Shown here: piece after piece, positions 28,665 through 35,541 of the stretch
How positions within the stretch are numbered: position 1 is the first letter of the stretch
Layout of the letters: each line of letters starts with the position of its first letter
DNA from: Sphingomonas sp. SRS2
GTDB taxonomy: Bacteria > Pseudomonadota > Alphaproteobacteria > Sphingomonadales > Sphingomonadaceae
Length of the DNA: 64,000 nt
Assembly (NCBI RefSeq): GCF_000971055.1
Contig: NZ_LARW01000110.1
Coordinates: 1-64,000 of the forward strand
Direction of reading: 5' to 3'
Made by a program: the position numbers and the translations under genes
The notes under the pieces: generated by a model
Told to the model about the DNA's origin: nothing
The model's input: the letters and a program-made list of their open reading frames with translations, nothing else
The model's database searches: none

Positions 28665-29095
28665 ATTGTGTGTTCGTGAGCCGGCGGGCGCAGCTGGGAG
28701 CTCTTGTCGGCGAGGCCGTCTTAGCGCTCGATTATCGAGCCCGCATGGCAGCGGCCTGATTAACAAGGTCCATAGGCCGTTTCTCCGAAGGGAAGGACCG
28801 TTGGGATGTCGCAGCGGCAAGCGGCAGACTTGACCCGAGGTTTCGGCGTCTGGCCGGGTGACCGCTTTGTCCGGCGCGCGGGCATGATCACCATCTGCTT
28901 CGACAGCCCCGCATCGTGAGATCCGGCCGGACCGATGGAGGCATGCGGTCGAGCTACGCGTCCACGCCCTCAAGCCGGGTCGCCAGCAGGAGGCACCCGT
29001 CAGAGGCTCCCCGTCTGGCGATCAGATATGCGTTGCGGCTGATAGGCCCGTCTCCGCACGTCGCGTGCGGGGACGGGGCAGACGGCGGCGGCGTC
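28665..29095. other. Non-coding gap between convergent TonB receptor and PepSY genes
   Basis: About 430 bp between the terminator and the PepSY stop. I see no protein-like ORF, tRNA or clear repeat. Open frames here have unnatural composition (arginine- and serine-rich shadows). Confidence 0.45.
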
Positions 29096-30622
29096 TCAGG
29101 CTGGGCGGCGCTTCTGACGGCGCTTGCGGAAAGTGAACTTCAGCCGGCGGATACCGAGGATCAGACCGGTGACGCTCATGACGAGGCCACCCGCGCTCAG
29201 CACGATCATGGCGATGTCCCAGGACGGCCGCGTATTCAGCAGCGGGGCCCATTCCCAGCTATGCACGAAATTGAATGTCCAATGCCATACGCGCGTCGAC
29301 CGATCGTGGTGCGCTACGATCTCGCCGGTATGCGCGTCTATGTAGACGGTCGAACGGGACGGATCATCATAGCTCACGCGGAATACCGGCAGGCGGCGGT
29401 TCTCGTCGCCGCGCAAGGTGTGCTGGGCGCGGGCATAAAAATGGCTGTCATAGTCGGTCAGCAGCTCGATCTTCTCGACGGCGGCGCCGGGGATCAGCTG
29501 TTGCACGGCGCGGTTGATCGATGCCGCCGGGATGCGCGTTAGGACGGCGGGGGCGCCTTCCCCGGCGGGCAGGACGCGCACCCGATTGTTCGCGTCGGTC
29601 GCGACGATATAGGGATCGCCGCCGATCGACGTCCAGTCGAGCACGCGCGGCTTAAAGGACGGGCCGAGCCGCGCGATCGCCGCGGCCGGGTCGAGTGCGA
29701 ACCGATCGGGCGACAGGCTCCCGCCGTGATAGGCTACTTTATCGACGCTGGCGGCCTTGCGATCGAATATGCCCATCGGGTTGATCGACGCGAGGCCGCT
29801 CAGCAGCCAGGTCAGCGTGAAGAAGGCGAAGAGGAGACCGCCGATATGGTGCCAGCGGTACATCGGCTGGGGATAGGGCGATTTGCTGCCGGACTTGTAT
29901 CGACCCTTGAACCTCCAGCGGGAGATGCCGATCCATGTGCCGGTTATCACCAGGGCGATGCTGACCACGCAGAAGAAGACGGCCACCCATTGCCAGACCG
30001 GATCGGAATATTTGGTCTTGAACATGTAAAGCCAGTGCGTCCAGGCCCCGACATAGCCCCAGATCCGCTCGCTGAGCGGCGCGTCCCGCACCACTTCGCC
30101 CGTTCGCGAGGAAATGTAGAGCAGGGTCGAATCCGGATCGTTCATCTGGATGCGGTGAATCGGGCGGTGCGCAGCGAAACGCATCGTGCGCGTCCACACA
30201 TCCTCCTCGATCAGGCCGTCGTGCCGCCCGGTCGAACCGGGCAGATATCGGGCGGCGATACGGAGCGCTTCGGCAGAGTTTACGTCGGGCAGCGGCTGAC
30301 CCGTGCGTGCATCGGCGCGGCTGTAGCTCATATGGTAGCCAAAGCGGTAGATCGGCTGGCCGGCCACCACCAGCGCCTGGATGCTGGCGGGCTCGCTGTG
30401 CGAATGCTGGTGCTGATGCGCCATCGCGTCGGCAAGCGGCGCGCAGCAGCTGGCGGTGGTGATGTCGCCGAGATGCGACAGCCGTTCGGCCTGGGTCAGC
30501 TTCGGAAAGCCGACATACATCATGATGATGCCGGTCGCGAACCACATGAAGAGAACGATGCAAAGGGCGACGCCGCCCCAGCGGTGAAGGGCATAAAGCA
30601 GGCGCTGTGCGGCAGGGGACAT
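29096..30622 (-). CDS. PepSY-associated transmembrane protein
   Basis: 508 residues of the PepSY-TM (DUF2318/PiuB-like) type: four main hydrophobic segments (about 17-37, 205-232, 270-292, 465-487) and two PepSY-like periplasmic stretches with 'YIDAHTGEIV'-type motifs. Family members are linked to iron or copper handling and may act as ferric or cupric reductase-like components. A CC pair and a His-rich run (HQHQHSHSE) around residues 60-76 look metal-binding. It lies 157 bp downstream of the ECF sigma gene, with a hairpin between, close to CopC. A role in metal homeostasis is therefore the best guess. Confidence 0.8.
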   Translation of the reverse strand: MSPAAQRLLYALHRWGGVALCIVLFMWFATGIIMMYVGFPKLTQAERLSHLGDITTASCCAPLADAMAHQHQHSHSEPASIQALVVAGQPIYRFGYHMSYSRADARTGQPLPDVNSAEALRIAARYLPGSTGRHDGLIEEDVWTRTMRFAAHRPIHRIQMNDPDSTLLYISSRTGEVVRDAPLSERIWGYVGAWTHWLYMFKTKYSDPVWQWVAVFFCVVSIALVITGTWIGISRWRFKGRYKSGSKSPYPQPMYRWHHIGGLLFAFFTLTWLLSGLASINPMGIFDRKAASVDKVAYHGGSLSPDRFALDPAAAIARLGPSFKPRVLDWTSIGGDPYIVATDANNRVRVLPAGEGAPAVLTRIPAASINRAVQQLIPGAAVEKIELLTDYDSHFYARAQHTLRGDENRRLPVFRVSYDDPSRSTVYIDAHTGEIVAHHDRSTRVWHWTFNFVHSWEWAPLLNTRPSWDIAMIVLSAGGLVMSVTGLILGIRRLKFTFRKRRQKRRPA

Positions 30623-30710
30623 CGTTCGTCAGACCTGACCGACGGGGAGTATGGAAGGCGTTTTCACCCGCTCTTGATATGCCATGGTCATCGCGATTTC
30701 CCCCATTTTC

Positions 30711-30730
30711 GATTCCTTGCCAAAGGAATC
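30711..30730. other. Hairpin between sigma-factor and PepSY genes
   Basis: GATTCCTT-GCCA-AAGGAATC is a perfect 8-bp inverted repeat. On the minus strand it follows the sigma gene and precedes the PepSY gene. GGAATCG, in the right orientation to be an ECF-type -35 element for PepSY, forms part of it. There is no T-run, so attenuator, operator or ECF promoter are all possible. Confidence 0.4.
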
Positions 30731-30779
30731 CACCCAATTCACCAGGCTCATTGGCGCCGCACGCTCAAGCCATATCTGA

Positions 30780-31364
30780 TCATACGCGCGTCGCAGGGCT
30801 TTCCCTCAACATTGCCGTCAATTTCGCGCGCGCGCGATAAAGCCGCGTCTCCACCGCTTTTTCGCTGATCGCGAGGAGGGCGGCAACCTCTGCCTGGCTC
30901 ATCCCTTCGATCGTGCGCAGCAGCAGCACCGAACGCAGGTTTTCCGGCAGAAGGTCGATGGCCCGGCGTGCGCGCGCAAGCTCCCGGCGGCGGTCGATTT
31001 CCAGTTCGGGACCGGGCGAGTCGTCGGCGACGTGGACGCTTTCCTCAATCGGTTTGGCGCGGAAAAAAAAGCTGCGGACCGCGCGCCGCCGACGCCAGTC
31101 GCGGCATTTGTTCAGCGCAATCCGCATGATCCAGAAGCGGAACGGGCGTGTGCGATCATAGCGATGAAGATTGGCGAAGGCCGCGATGAAACTGTCCTGC
31201 GTGACATCGAGCGCGGCATCGGCGTCGTCGATCTGCGCGTGGATCAGACGGTAGACCGCTGCGCGGTGACGTTCCATCAGCGCGCGACAGGCATCTTCCT
31301 GACCCTCGATCGCCCGCGCGGCGAGGTCGCTGTCGGCCTGGACCCCGTTTTCGCTCGCGGTCAC
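30780..31364 (-). CDS. ECF RNA polymerase sigma factor, CnrH-like
   Basis: 194 residues with sigma region 2 (VYRLIHAQIDDADAALDVTQ, then FIAAFANLHRYDRTRPFRFW) and region 4 (LPENLRSVLLLRTIEGMSQA, then EVAALLAISEKAVETRLYRA). The linker contains a basic block (WRRRRAVRSFFFRAKP). It starts with GTG overlapping the stop of the periplasmic sensor gene (GTGA). Gene order anti-sigma, sensor, sigma equals cnrY-cnrX-cnrH of Cupriavidus. Expected targets are its own operon, PepSY and/or CopC. Confidence 0.88.
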   Translation of the reverse strand: MTASENGVQADSDLAARAIEGQEDACRALMERHRAAVYRLIHAQIDDADAALDVTQDSFIAAFANLHRYDRTRPFRFWIMRIALNKCRDWRRRRAVRSFFFRAKPIEESVHVADDSPGPELEIDRRRELARARRAIDLLPENLRSVLLLRTIEGMSQAEVAALLAISEKAVETRLYRARAKLTAMLRESPATRV

Positions 31365-31795
31365 TGCTGCGGCGCGGTGAGCGCGTCTACCATCGCCTGA
31401 TCGAAGCGGCGCGCCTGTTCGGGGTGCAGCACGGCGCGCATGGCGAACAGGTGCCTGAGCGTCGCTTTCTGCAGCATGCCCATGGCCTGATGCGATCGAT
31501 CGACGGCATCCCCGACCTTGGGACCATAGCCCTTTTCGGCCTGGACGGCGGCGGCGAGCCGGCGGTTGTCGTCGCGCATCTCCTGCTCATAGCCTTGCCG
31601 TTCTGCGGCGAAGCGCTCTTCCAGTGCCTCGATCCGGGCTTTCTGGCCGGCATCGAGATCGAGTTCGCGATGGATCATCGCGTGAAAGCGGTTTTCGATC
31701 GGCGGCTGCGGCAGAAACAGCATGCGCCCCGCCAAAACCCCCGCCAGCGCCGCAACGAATGCGAGGATGATCAACAGGACCGGATAGCGCGCCAT
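31361..31795 (-). CDS. Periplasmic heavy-metal sensor, CnrX-like
   Basis: 144 residues. An N-terminal membrane anchor (VLLIILAFVAALAGVLAGRM) precedes an all-helical periplasmic domain with FHAMIHRELDLDAGQKARIE and HxxxxH/Met-type positions (FHAMIH, RSHQAMGM, HLFAM) that could ligate metal. This is the Spy/CnrX-type four-helix fold. It starts 3 bp after the anti-sigma gene stop and overlaps the sigma gene by 4 bp. It would release the anti-sigma grip on metal binding (family knowledge). The metal is probably copper, given CopC next door (inference). Confidence 0.8.
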   Translation of the reverse strand: MARYPVLLIILAFVAALAGVLAGRMLFLPQPPIENRFHAMIHRELDLDAGQKARIEALEERFAAERQGYEQEMRDDNRRLAAAVQAEKGYGPKVGDAVDRSHQAMGMLQKATLRHLFAMRAVLHPEQARRFDQAMVDALTAPQQ

Positions 31796-31798
31796 GAT

Positions 31799-32071
31799 CT
31801 AGCGGGCGCCCAGCAGGAGGCTGGACGGCGCATTGGCGGGAATGGCGTTGAGGGCGACGGTCTGTTCCGCTTGCGCGCGCTGCGGGGACGCGAGGCTGGT
31901 GATCACACCCACGCTCATCGCCAGAACGCCCGCCAGCACGAGGCTGCGGCGGCCCACTCTGCGCGCGCGCTGAGCGGCGGCGCCCGCCATCACCGCGGCG
32001 CCGATATCGTCCAGGCGGGGATCCGCGGCCGTGTCGCGCAGGCCGCCCAGCAGATCGTCAACGTCGTTCAT
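31799..32071 (-). CDS. Putative membrane anti-sigma factor, CnrY-like
   Basis: 90 residues: a cytosolic N-terminal half (MNDVDDLLGGLRDTAADPRL), one hydrophobic helix (about 44-60) and a short periplasmic tail. Sequence similarity cannot be judged, but the size, single transmembrane helix and first position before cnrX/cnrH-like genes match CnrY, which sequesters CnrH. GGAGGAG precedes ATG 32071. Confidence 0.68.
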   Translation of the reverse strand: MNDVDDLLGGLRDTAADPRLDDIGAAVMAGAAAQRARRVGRRSLVLAGVLAMSVGVITSLASPQRAQAEQTVALNAIPANAPSSLLLGAR

Positions 32072-32115
32072 CTTATACTCCTCCGGCCCGGACTATACGC
32101 ACTTGCCGGAAAAAT

Positions 32116-32133
32116 CCCTCATATCGATGAGGG
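32116..32133. promoter_or_regulatory. Palindrome in the CnrY/CopC divergent promoter
   Basis: CCCTCAT-ATCG-ATGAGGG is a perfect 7-bp inverted repeat in the 120-bp divergent gap. CCGGAAAAAT just left of it could be an ECF-type -35 element pointing towards copC. It may be an operator or overlap a sigma-dependent promoter. Confidence 0.42.
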
Positions 32134-32191
32134 CAGGGAAGGCGGCGCGCGTATTGGCCCTGTCCACATTGTAAAAATCGAAGGATCGCCA

Positions 32192-32581
32192 ATGCGTCAT
32201 CTCTATCCGGTCGCCGCTTCCGCTCTCATCGCCATGGCATTCGCCGGGACGAGCGCCATGGCAGCTGCCCCCAAGCTCGTCAGCGCCACCCCCGCGGCCA
32301 ATGCGAAAGTGTCGAACCTCACCGTTCTGTCGCTGACCTTTTCCGAGGCGGTTTCGGACAAGGCATCCGGCGCGGAGGTCATCATGACTGGCATGCCCGG
32401 CATGGCGCATCACGGCCCGATGAAGATGTCGGGCTCCAAGACCGCGCTGAGCGCCAACCGCAAGACGATGTCCATCACTTTTCCGCGCGCGCTGGTGGCC
32501 GGCACATATGAGGTGAAGTGGCACGCCGTCGCCGCCGACAAGCGCAAAGCTGCCGGAGGATACAGCTTCTCGGTAAAGTAA
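32192..32581 (+). CDS. copC: Copper-resistance periplasmic protein CopC
   Basis: 129 residues: signal peptide (cleavage near SAMAAAPK) and a CopC beta-sandwich with the start LVSATPAANAKVSNL, a LTFSEAV strand, a Met/His-rich loop (MTGMPGMAHHGPMKMSG) and YEVKWHAVAADKRKAAGGYS. The loop supplies Cu(I)-type Met ligands, and the N-terminal His ligand of the Cu(II) site is not obvious. No copD follows. It is divergent from the CnrYXH-like operon and probably a target of its sigma factor. Confidence 0.88.
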   Translation: MRHLYPVAASALIAMAFAGTSAMAAAPKLVSATPAANAKVSNLTVLSLTFSEAVSDKASGAEVIMTGMPGMAHHGPMKMSGSKTALSANRKTMSITFPRALVAGTYEVKWHAVAADKRKAAGGYSFSVK

Positions 32582-32638
32582 GAGGCCGGGGATGCGCCGT
32601 GCGCCGTGCGACGCGTCCCCGTTTCACTTCTTCGGAGC

Positions 32639-33370
32639 TCAGCTTCGCGGCGCAGGGTCGGCCGTTGCGCTCTGGCCAAAGCGTGCGACGAGATCATAGG
32701 CGTCGCCCGGAAATATCTGGCGCACATAGGTAATCGCGTCGGACCCGCGCCAGGTATGCCTTTCGACTTGCAGGCATGCCGTGCCCGTCTTGACCTTCAG
32801 GTGGCTGGCCTCGTGCGGTTCCGCCGCAACCCCGGAGATACGCGTTTCGACCTCGGTCCAGGGAATATGCTGGAGCAGCCAGGTTCCGGGCGGTACGCTT
32901 TCAAGATCCGCCGCGAGTATCTCGGGAACCGATTTCACGCTGATCAGGCGGTGCTCGACCGCCAGCGGTATGCCGTTCGCAAGGTGAAGGCAGTCAAGCT
33001 CGAGCAGCGGACCGCCCGCAGCGAGAGCGGCGTGTTCCGGAAGCTGCTCCTTGTGCGTCCGAACGTGGCGCCTGAGCGCGACATAGCCATAATCCTGTCC
33101 CCGGGCGCGTACCGTCGCCGCCAGATCGGGGACGTCGAGCACCATCGAATGGACCTTGGGACGCGCGACGAAGGTGCCGGCCCGCTTGCGCCGATCGATA
33201 AGGCCTGCGTTGGCGAGTGCCGTGAGGGCCTTGTTCACGGTCATCCGCGAGCAGCCATATTGCTGGACCAGATCCTGCTCGATCGGCAGCCGGTCGCCGG
33301 GGGCCATTTCCCCGCGGAGGATGCGCGTTTCGAAGTCGGAGCGTATTCGTTCGTACAGCGATTGCTTCAC
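32639..33370 (-). CDS. GntR-family regulator, HutC subfamily
   Basis: 243 residues: an N-terminal winged helix-turn-helix (residues 5-70, with GDRLPIEQDLVQQYGCSRMT, VNKALTALANAGLIDRRKRA and GTFVARP) and a C-terminal UTRA effector domain (about 95-235, ending VRQIFPGDAYDLVARFG). The HutC subfamily binds TGTxTAxACA palindromes and is released by a pathway metabolite. Such palindromes occur at 26083, 33615 and 50680. The start is GTG 33370. It is divergent from the M20 amidohydrolase operon, with a 23-bp tandem repeat in the gap. Confidence 0.9.
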   Translation of the reverse strand: MKQSLYERIRSDFETRILRGEMAPGDRLPIEQDLVQQYGCSRMTVNKALTALANAGLIDRRKRAGTFVARPKVHSMVLDVPDLAATVRARGQDYGYVALRRHVRTHKEQLPEHAALAAGGPLLELDCLHLANGIPLAVEHRLISVKSVPEILAADLESVPPGTWLLQHIPWTEVETRISGVAAEPHEASHLKVKTGTACLQVERHTWRGSDAITYVRQIFPGDAYDLVARFGQSATADPAPRS

Positions 33371-33491
33371 GCGATCAGTTTCCCCAAAGCACTGCCGTAT
33401 CGAACCGCCTACGGCTTTTCGTCGATGGCGGTCGGGAGCTTATGCCCATCGCCAGAGATGCAATCAACCATGGCGGGCCCGGAACAATAAG

Positions 33492-33537
33492 CATGCGGTG
33501 ATCGGCATAGGCAACATGCGGTGATCGGCATAGGCAA
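33492..33537. repeat. Tandem 23-bp direct repeat, two perfect copies
   Basis: CATGCGGTGATCGGCATAGG plus CAA occurs twice head to tail (33492-33514, 33515-33537) between the divergent GntR and M20 genes. The 23-bp period is close to two helical turns, so paired factor binding is possible. A recent slippage duplication is the simpler explanation. Confidence 0.8.
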
Positions 33538-33614
33538 GGACCACGCTGGCGATCTCTCGCGATCGACGATATCCACTCTGCTGAATCTTCCCGCCTGCGT
33601 CTCGCCGCGCAAAA

Positions 33615-33626
33615 ATGTATAGACAT
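33615..33626. promoter_or_regulatory. HutC/GntR-type operator candidate, site 2 (ATGTATAGACAT)
   Basis: The core TGTATAGACA (33616-33625) differs from site 1 at one inner base and equals the reverse complement of the site 3 core. It lies 60 bp upstream of the M20 gene and 245 bp upstream of the regulator's own start, placed to control the M20-RidA-CstA operon. Confidence 0.68.
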
Positions 33627-33686
33627 TAGATCATATTTGCTCGAACACTTCGTATCGACGGTCGTATCGCGAGGGAGGTATCCAGA

Positions 33687-35027
33687 ATGAAGATGCTCAC
33701 TGGAATTGCTGCGCTGGGAGGCGCGGCGTCACTGGCTCTCCTCATGGCAATGCCGGCGGCGGCGCAGAGCGCCGTTTCGCTCGATGAGCGAGCCGCAGCG
33801 CAGGCCGCCGCGGTACAGGCGGACGTCGTGAAGTGGCGTCGCGACATTCATCAGCACCCTGAGCTTTCCGAAGAGGAAGTCCGGACCGCCAAGCTCGTCG
33901 CCGATCATCTTCGCGCGCTTGGCCTCGAGGTCCGCACCGGTATCGCCAAGACCGGCGTGGTCGGCATCTTGCGCGGCGGCAAGCCCGGGGGGGTCGTGGC
34001 GCTGCGCGCCGACATGGACGCGCTGCCGGTCGAGGAGCAGACCGGACTGCCCTTCGCGTCCAAGGTGAAGGCGATGTACGACGGCAAGCAAACTTCCGTG
34101 ATGCATGCCTGCGGCCATGACGCCCATGTCGCCATGCTGATGGGCACGGCCAAGATCCTGGCGGGCATGAAAGCCGACATTGCCGGCACCGTCATCTTCG
34201 TCTTCCAGCCCTCCGAGGAGGGCACGCTCGGCCCCCGCGTCAGTGGCGCCGAGCTGATGATCAAGGAAAACCTGTTCGGCGCGCTGGAGCCCGACGCGAT
34301 CTTCGCGATCCATGTCGTGCCGGGTGAATCGGGCAAGCTGCTCTGGCGTTCGGGGGGCATGTATGCGGCGTCGGACCGGATCGAGATCCGCCTGTCCGGC
34401 AAGCAGACGCATGGCGCGCGTCCGTGGGACGGCACCGACATGCCGGCCATCGCCAGCGGTATCGTCCAGGACTTCGCCCATATCGCGTCGCGCCAGGTGA
34501 ACGTAACCCATGCGCCGACCGTGCTGACGATCGCCGCGATCAACGGCGGCAACCGGTTCAACATCATCCCCGAAAGCATGACGCTGCTCGGCACGCTGCG
34601 CACCTTCGATCCTGAAATGCGGAAGCTGGCGATGGCTAAGGCGGAGGCGAGCGTAGCCTCTATTTCGGCGCTTTACGGCGGCAGCGCCGAGTTCATCTGG
34701 ACCGCGCCTACGCCTGCCGTGATCAACGACCCCAAACTCACGGCCGCGATGACCGATGCGCTACGCAAGGCGGCGGGCAAGGCGGGCATCGACAACCAGA
34801 TCGACCCCGCGACGGGCTCCGACGATTATTCCTATTTCTCGCGCCTATATCCGTCGATCTATTATAATCTCGGCATCGGCTTTCCGAAGGGCACCAACCA
34901 CTCGCCATTTTTCGACGTCGTCGATGAAGGCGCGCTCGAGGTCGGCGTTCGCTCCCAGGTGTTGACCACGCTCACCTTCCTGCAGAAAATCCAATCGGGA
35001 GAGCTGCCGCGCCGCAAAGCCAAGTGA
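33687..35027 (+). CDS. Secreted M20-family amidohydrolase
   Basis: 446 residues with a Sec signal peptide (cleavage after about PAAAQS, residue 28). Zinc ligands and catalytic residues are in RADMDALP (Asp109/111), HACGHDAH (His140, Cys142, His144), PSEEG (Glu177/178) and IHVVPG. This is the aminoacylase/indole-acetyl-amino-acid hydrolase/carboxypeptidase group, where the Cys-containing HACGHD motif is usual. It cleaves an amide bond in an N-acyl amino acid or amidated compound. Export implies periplasmic action on incoming substrate. First gene of an operon with RidA, CstA and YbdD; a HutC-type site lies 60 bp upstream. Confidence 0.9.
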   Translation: MKMLTGIAALGGAASLALLMAMPAAAQSAVSLDERAAAQAAAVQADVVKWRRDIHQHPELSEEEVRTAKLVADHLRALGLEVRTGIAKTGVVGILRGGKPGGVVALRADMDALPVEEQTGLPFASKVKAMYDGKQTSVMHACGHDAHVAMLMGTAKILAGMKADIAGTVIFVFQPSEEGTLGPRVSGAELMIKENLFGALEPDAIFAIHVVPGESGKLLWRSGGMYAASDRIEIRLSGKQTHGARPWDGTDMPAIASGIVQDFAHIASRQVNVTHAPTVLTIAAINGGNRFNIIPESMTLLGTLRTFDPEMRKLAMAKAEASVASISALYGGSAEFIWTAPTPAVINDPKLTAAMTDALRKAAGKAGIDNQIDPATGSDDYSYFSRLYPSIYYNLGIGFPKGTNHSPFFDVVDEGALEVGVRSQVLTTLTFLQKIQSGELPRRKAK

Positions 35028-35074
35028 AGCTGGCGCCCATCGATCGCATCACCGTGTAAAAAAAAGGGAAAGTC

Positions 35075-35527
35075 ATGTCGCATCTTCGCACTGCGGTCCT
35101 GTCGCTCGTCGTTGCTGGCCTTGGCTTTGGCTGCCCGTCGCACGCGCAACGCGTGGTCGTCACAACCGACGAAGCGCCGAAGGCGATCGGCCCCTATGTT
35201 CAGGCCGTCACGGCTGGCGATACGCTCTACCTTTCGGGCCAGCTGCCGCTCGATCCCAAGACCGGCAGCATCGTCGAAGGCGACATCCGCAAGCAGACCG
35301 AGCAGGTATTGAAGAACTTGCAAACGGTGCTTGCGGCACGCGGCATGACATTGGATGATGCCGTCATGGCGCATGTCTTCGTGACCGACCTAAGCGAATT
35401 TTCGGCGATCAACGAGACATATGCCGGCTTCTTCAAGACCCCGCCCGCGCGGGCCACGGTCGAGGTTAAGGCGCTTCCCCGCGGGGCGCGGATCGAGATA
35501 AGCATGATTGCCGCGCGAAAACGCTGA
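35075..35527 (+). CDS. RidA-family enamine/imine deaminase, exported
   Basis: 150 residues. The body is a canonical RidA domain (KAIGPYVQAVTAGDTLYLSG, QTEQVLKNLQTVLAARG, ARATVEVKALPRGARIEI), with the substrate-binding Arg near residue 127. Unlike typical cytosolic RidA it has a signal peptide (residues 1-24, SHA then Q). RidA hydrolyses 2-aminoacrylate and related imines released by PLP enzymes or amino-acid oxidases. A periplasmic copy makes sense if such chemistry happens there; a Tat-exported PLP enzyme is encoded at 49242. Second gene of the operon. Confidence 0.88.
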   Translation: MSHLRTAVLSLVVAGLGFGCPSHAQRVVVTTDEAPKAIGPYVQAVTAGDTLYLSGQLPLDPKTGSIVEGDIRKQTEQVLKNLQTVLAARGMTLDDAVMAHVFVTDLSEFSAINETYAGFFKTPPARATVEVKALPRGARIEISMIAARKR

Positions 35528-35541
35528 GGCGAGGAGAGCAG

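Noticed and set aside
28587-28973. 128-codon minus-strand open frame downstream of the TonB receptor
   Set aside because: It includes the terminator hairpin and has no family pattern or ribosome site.
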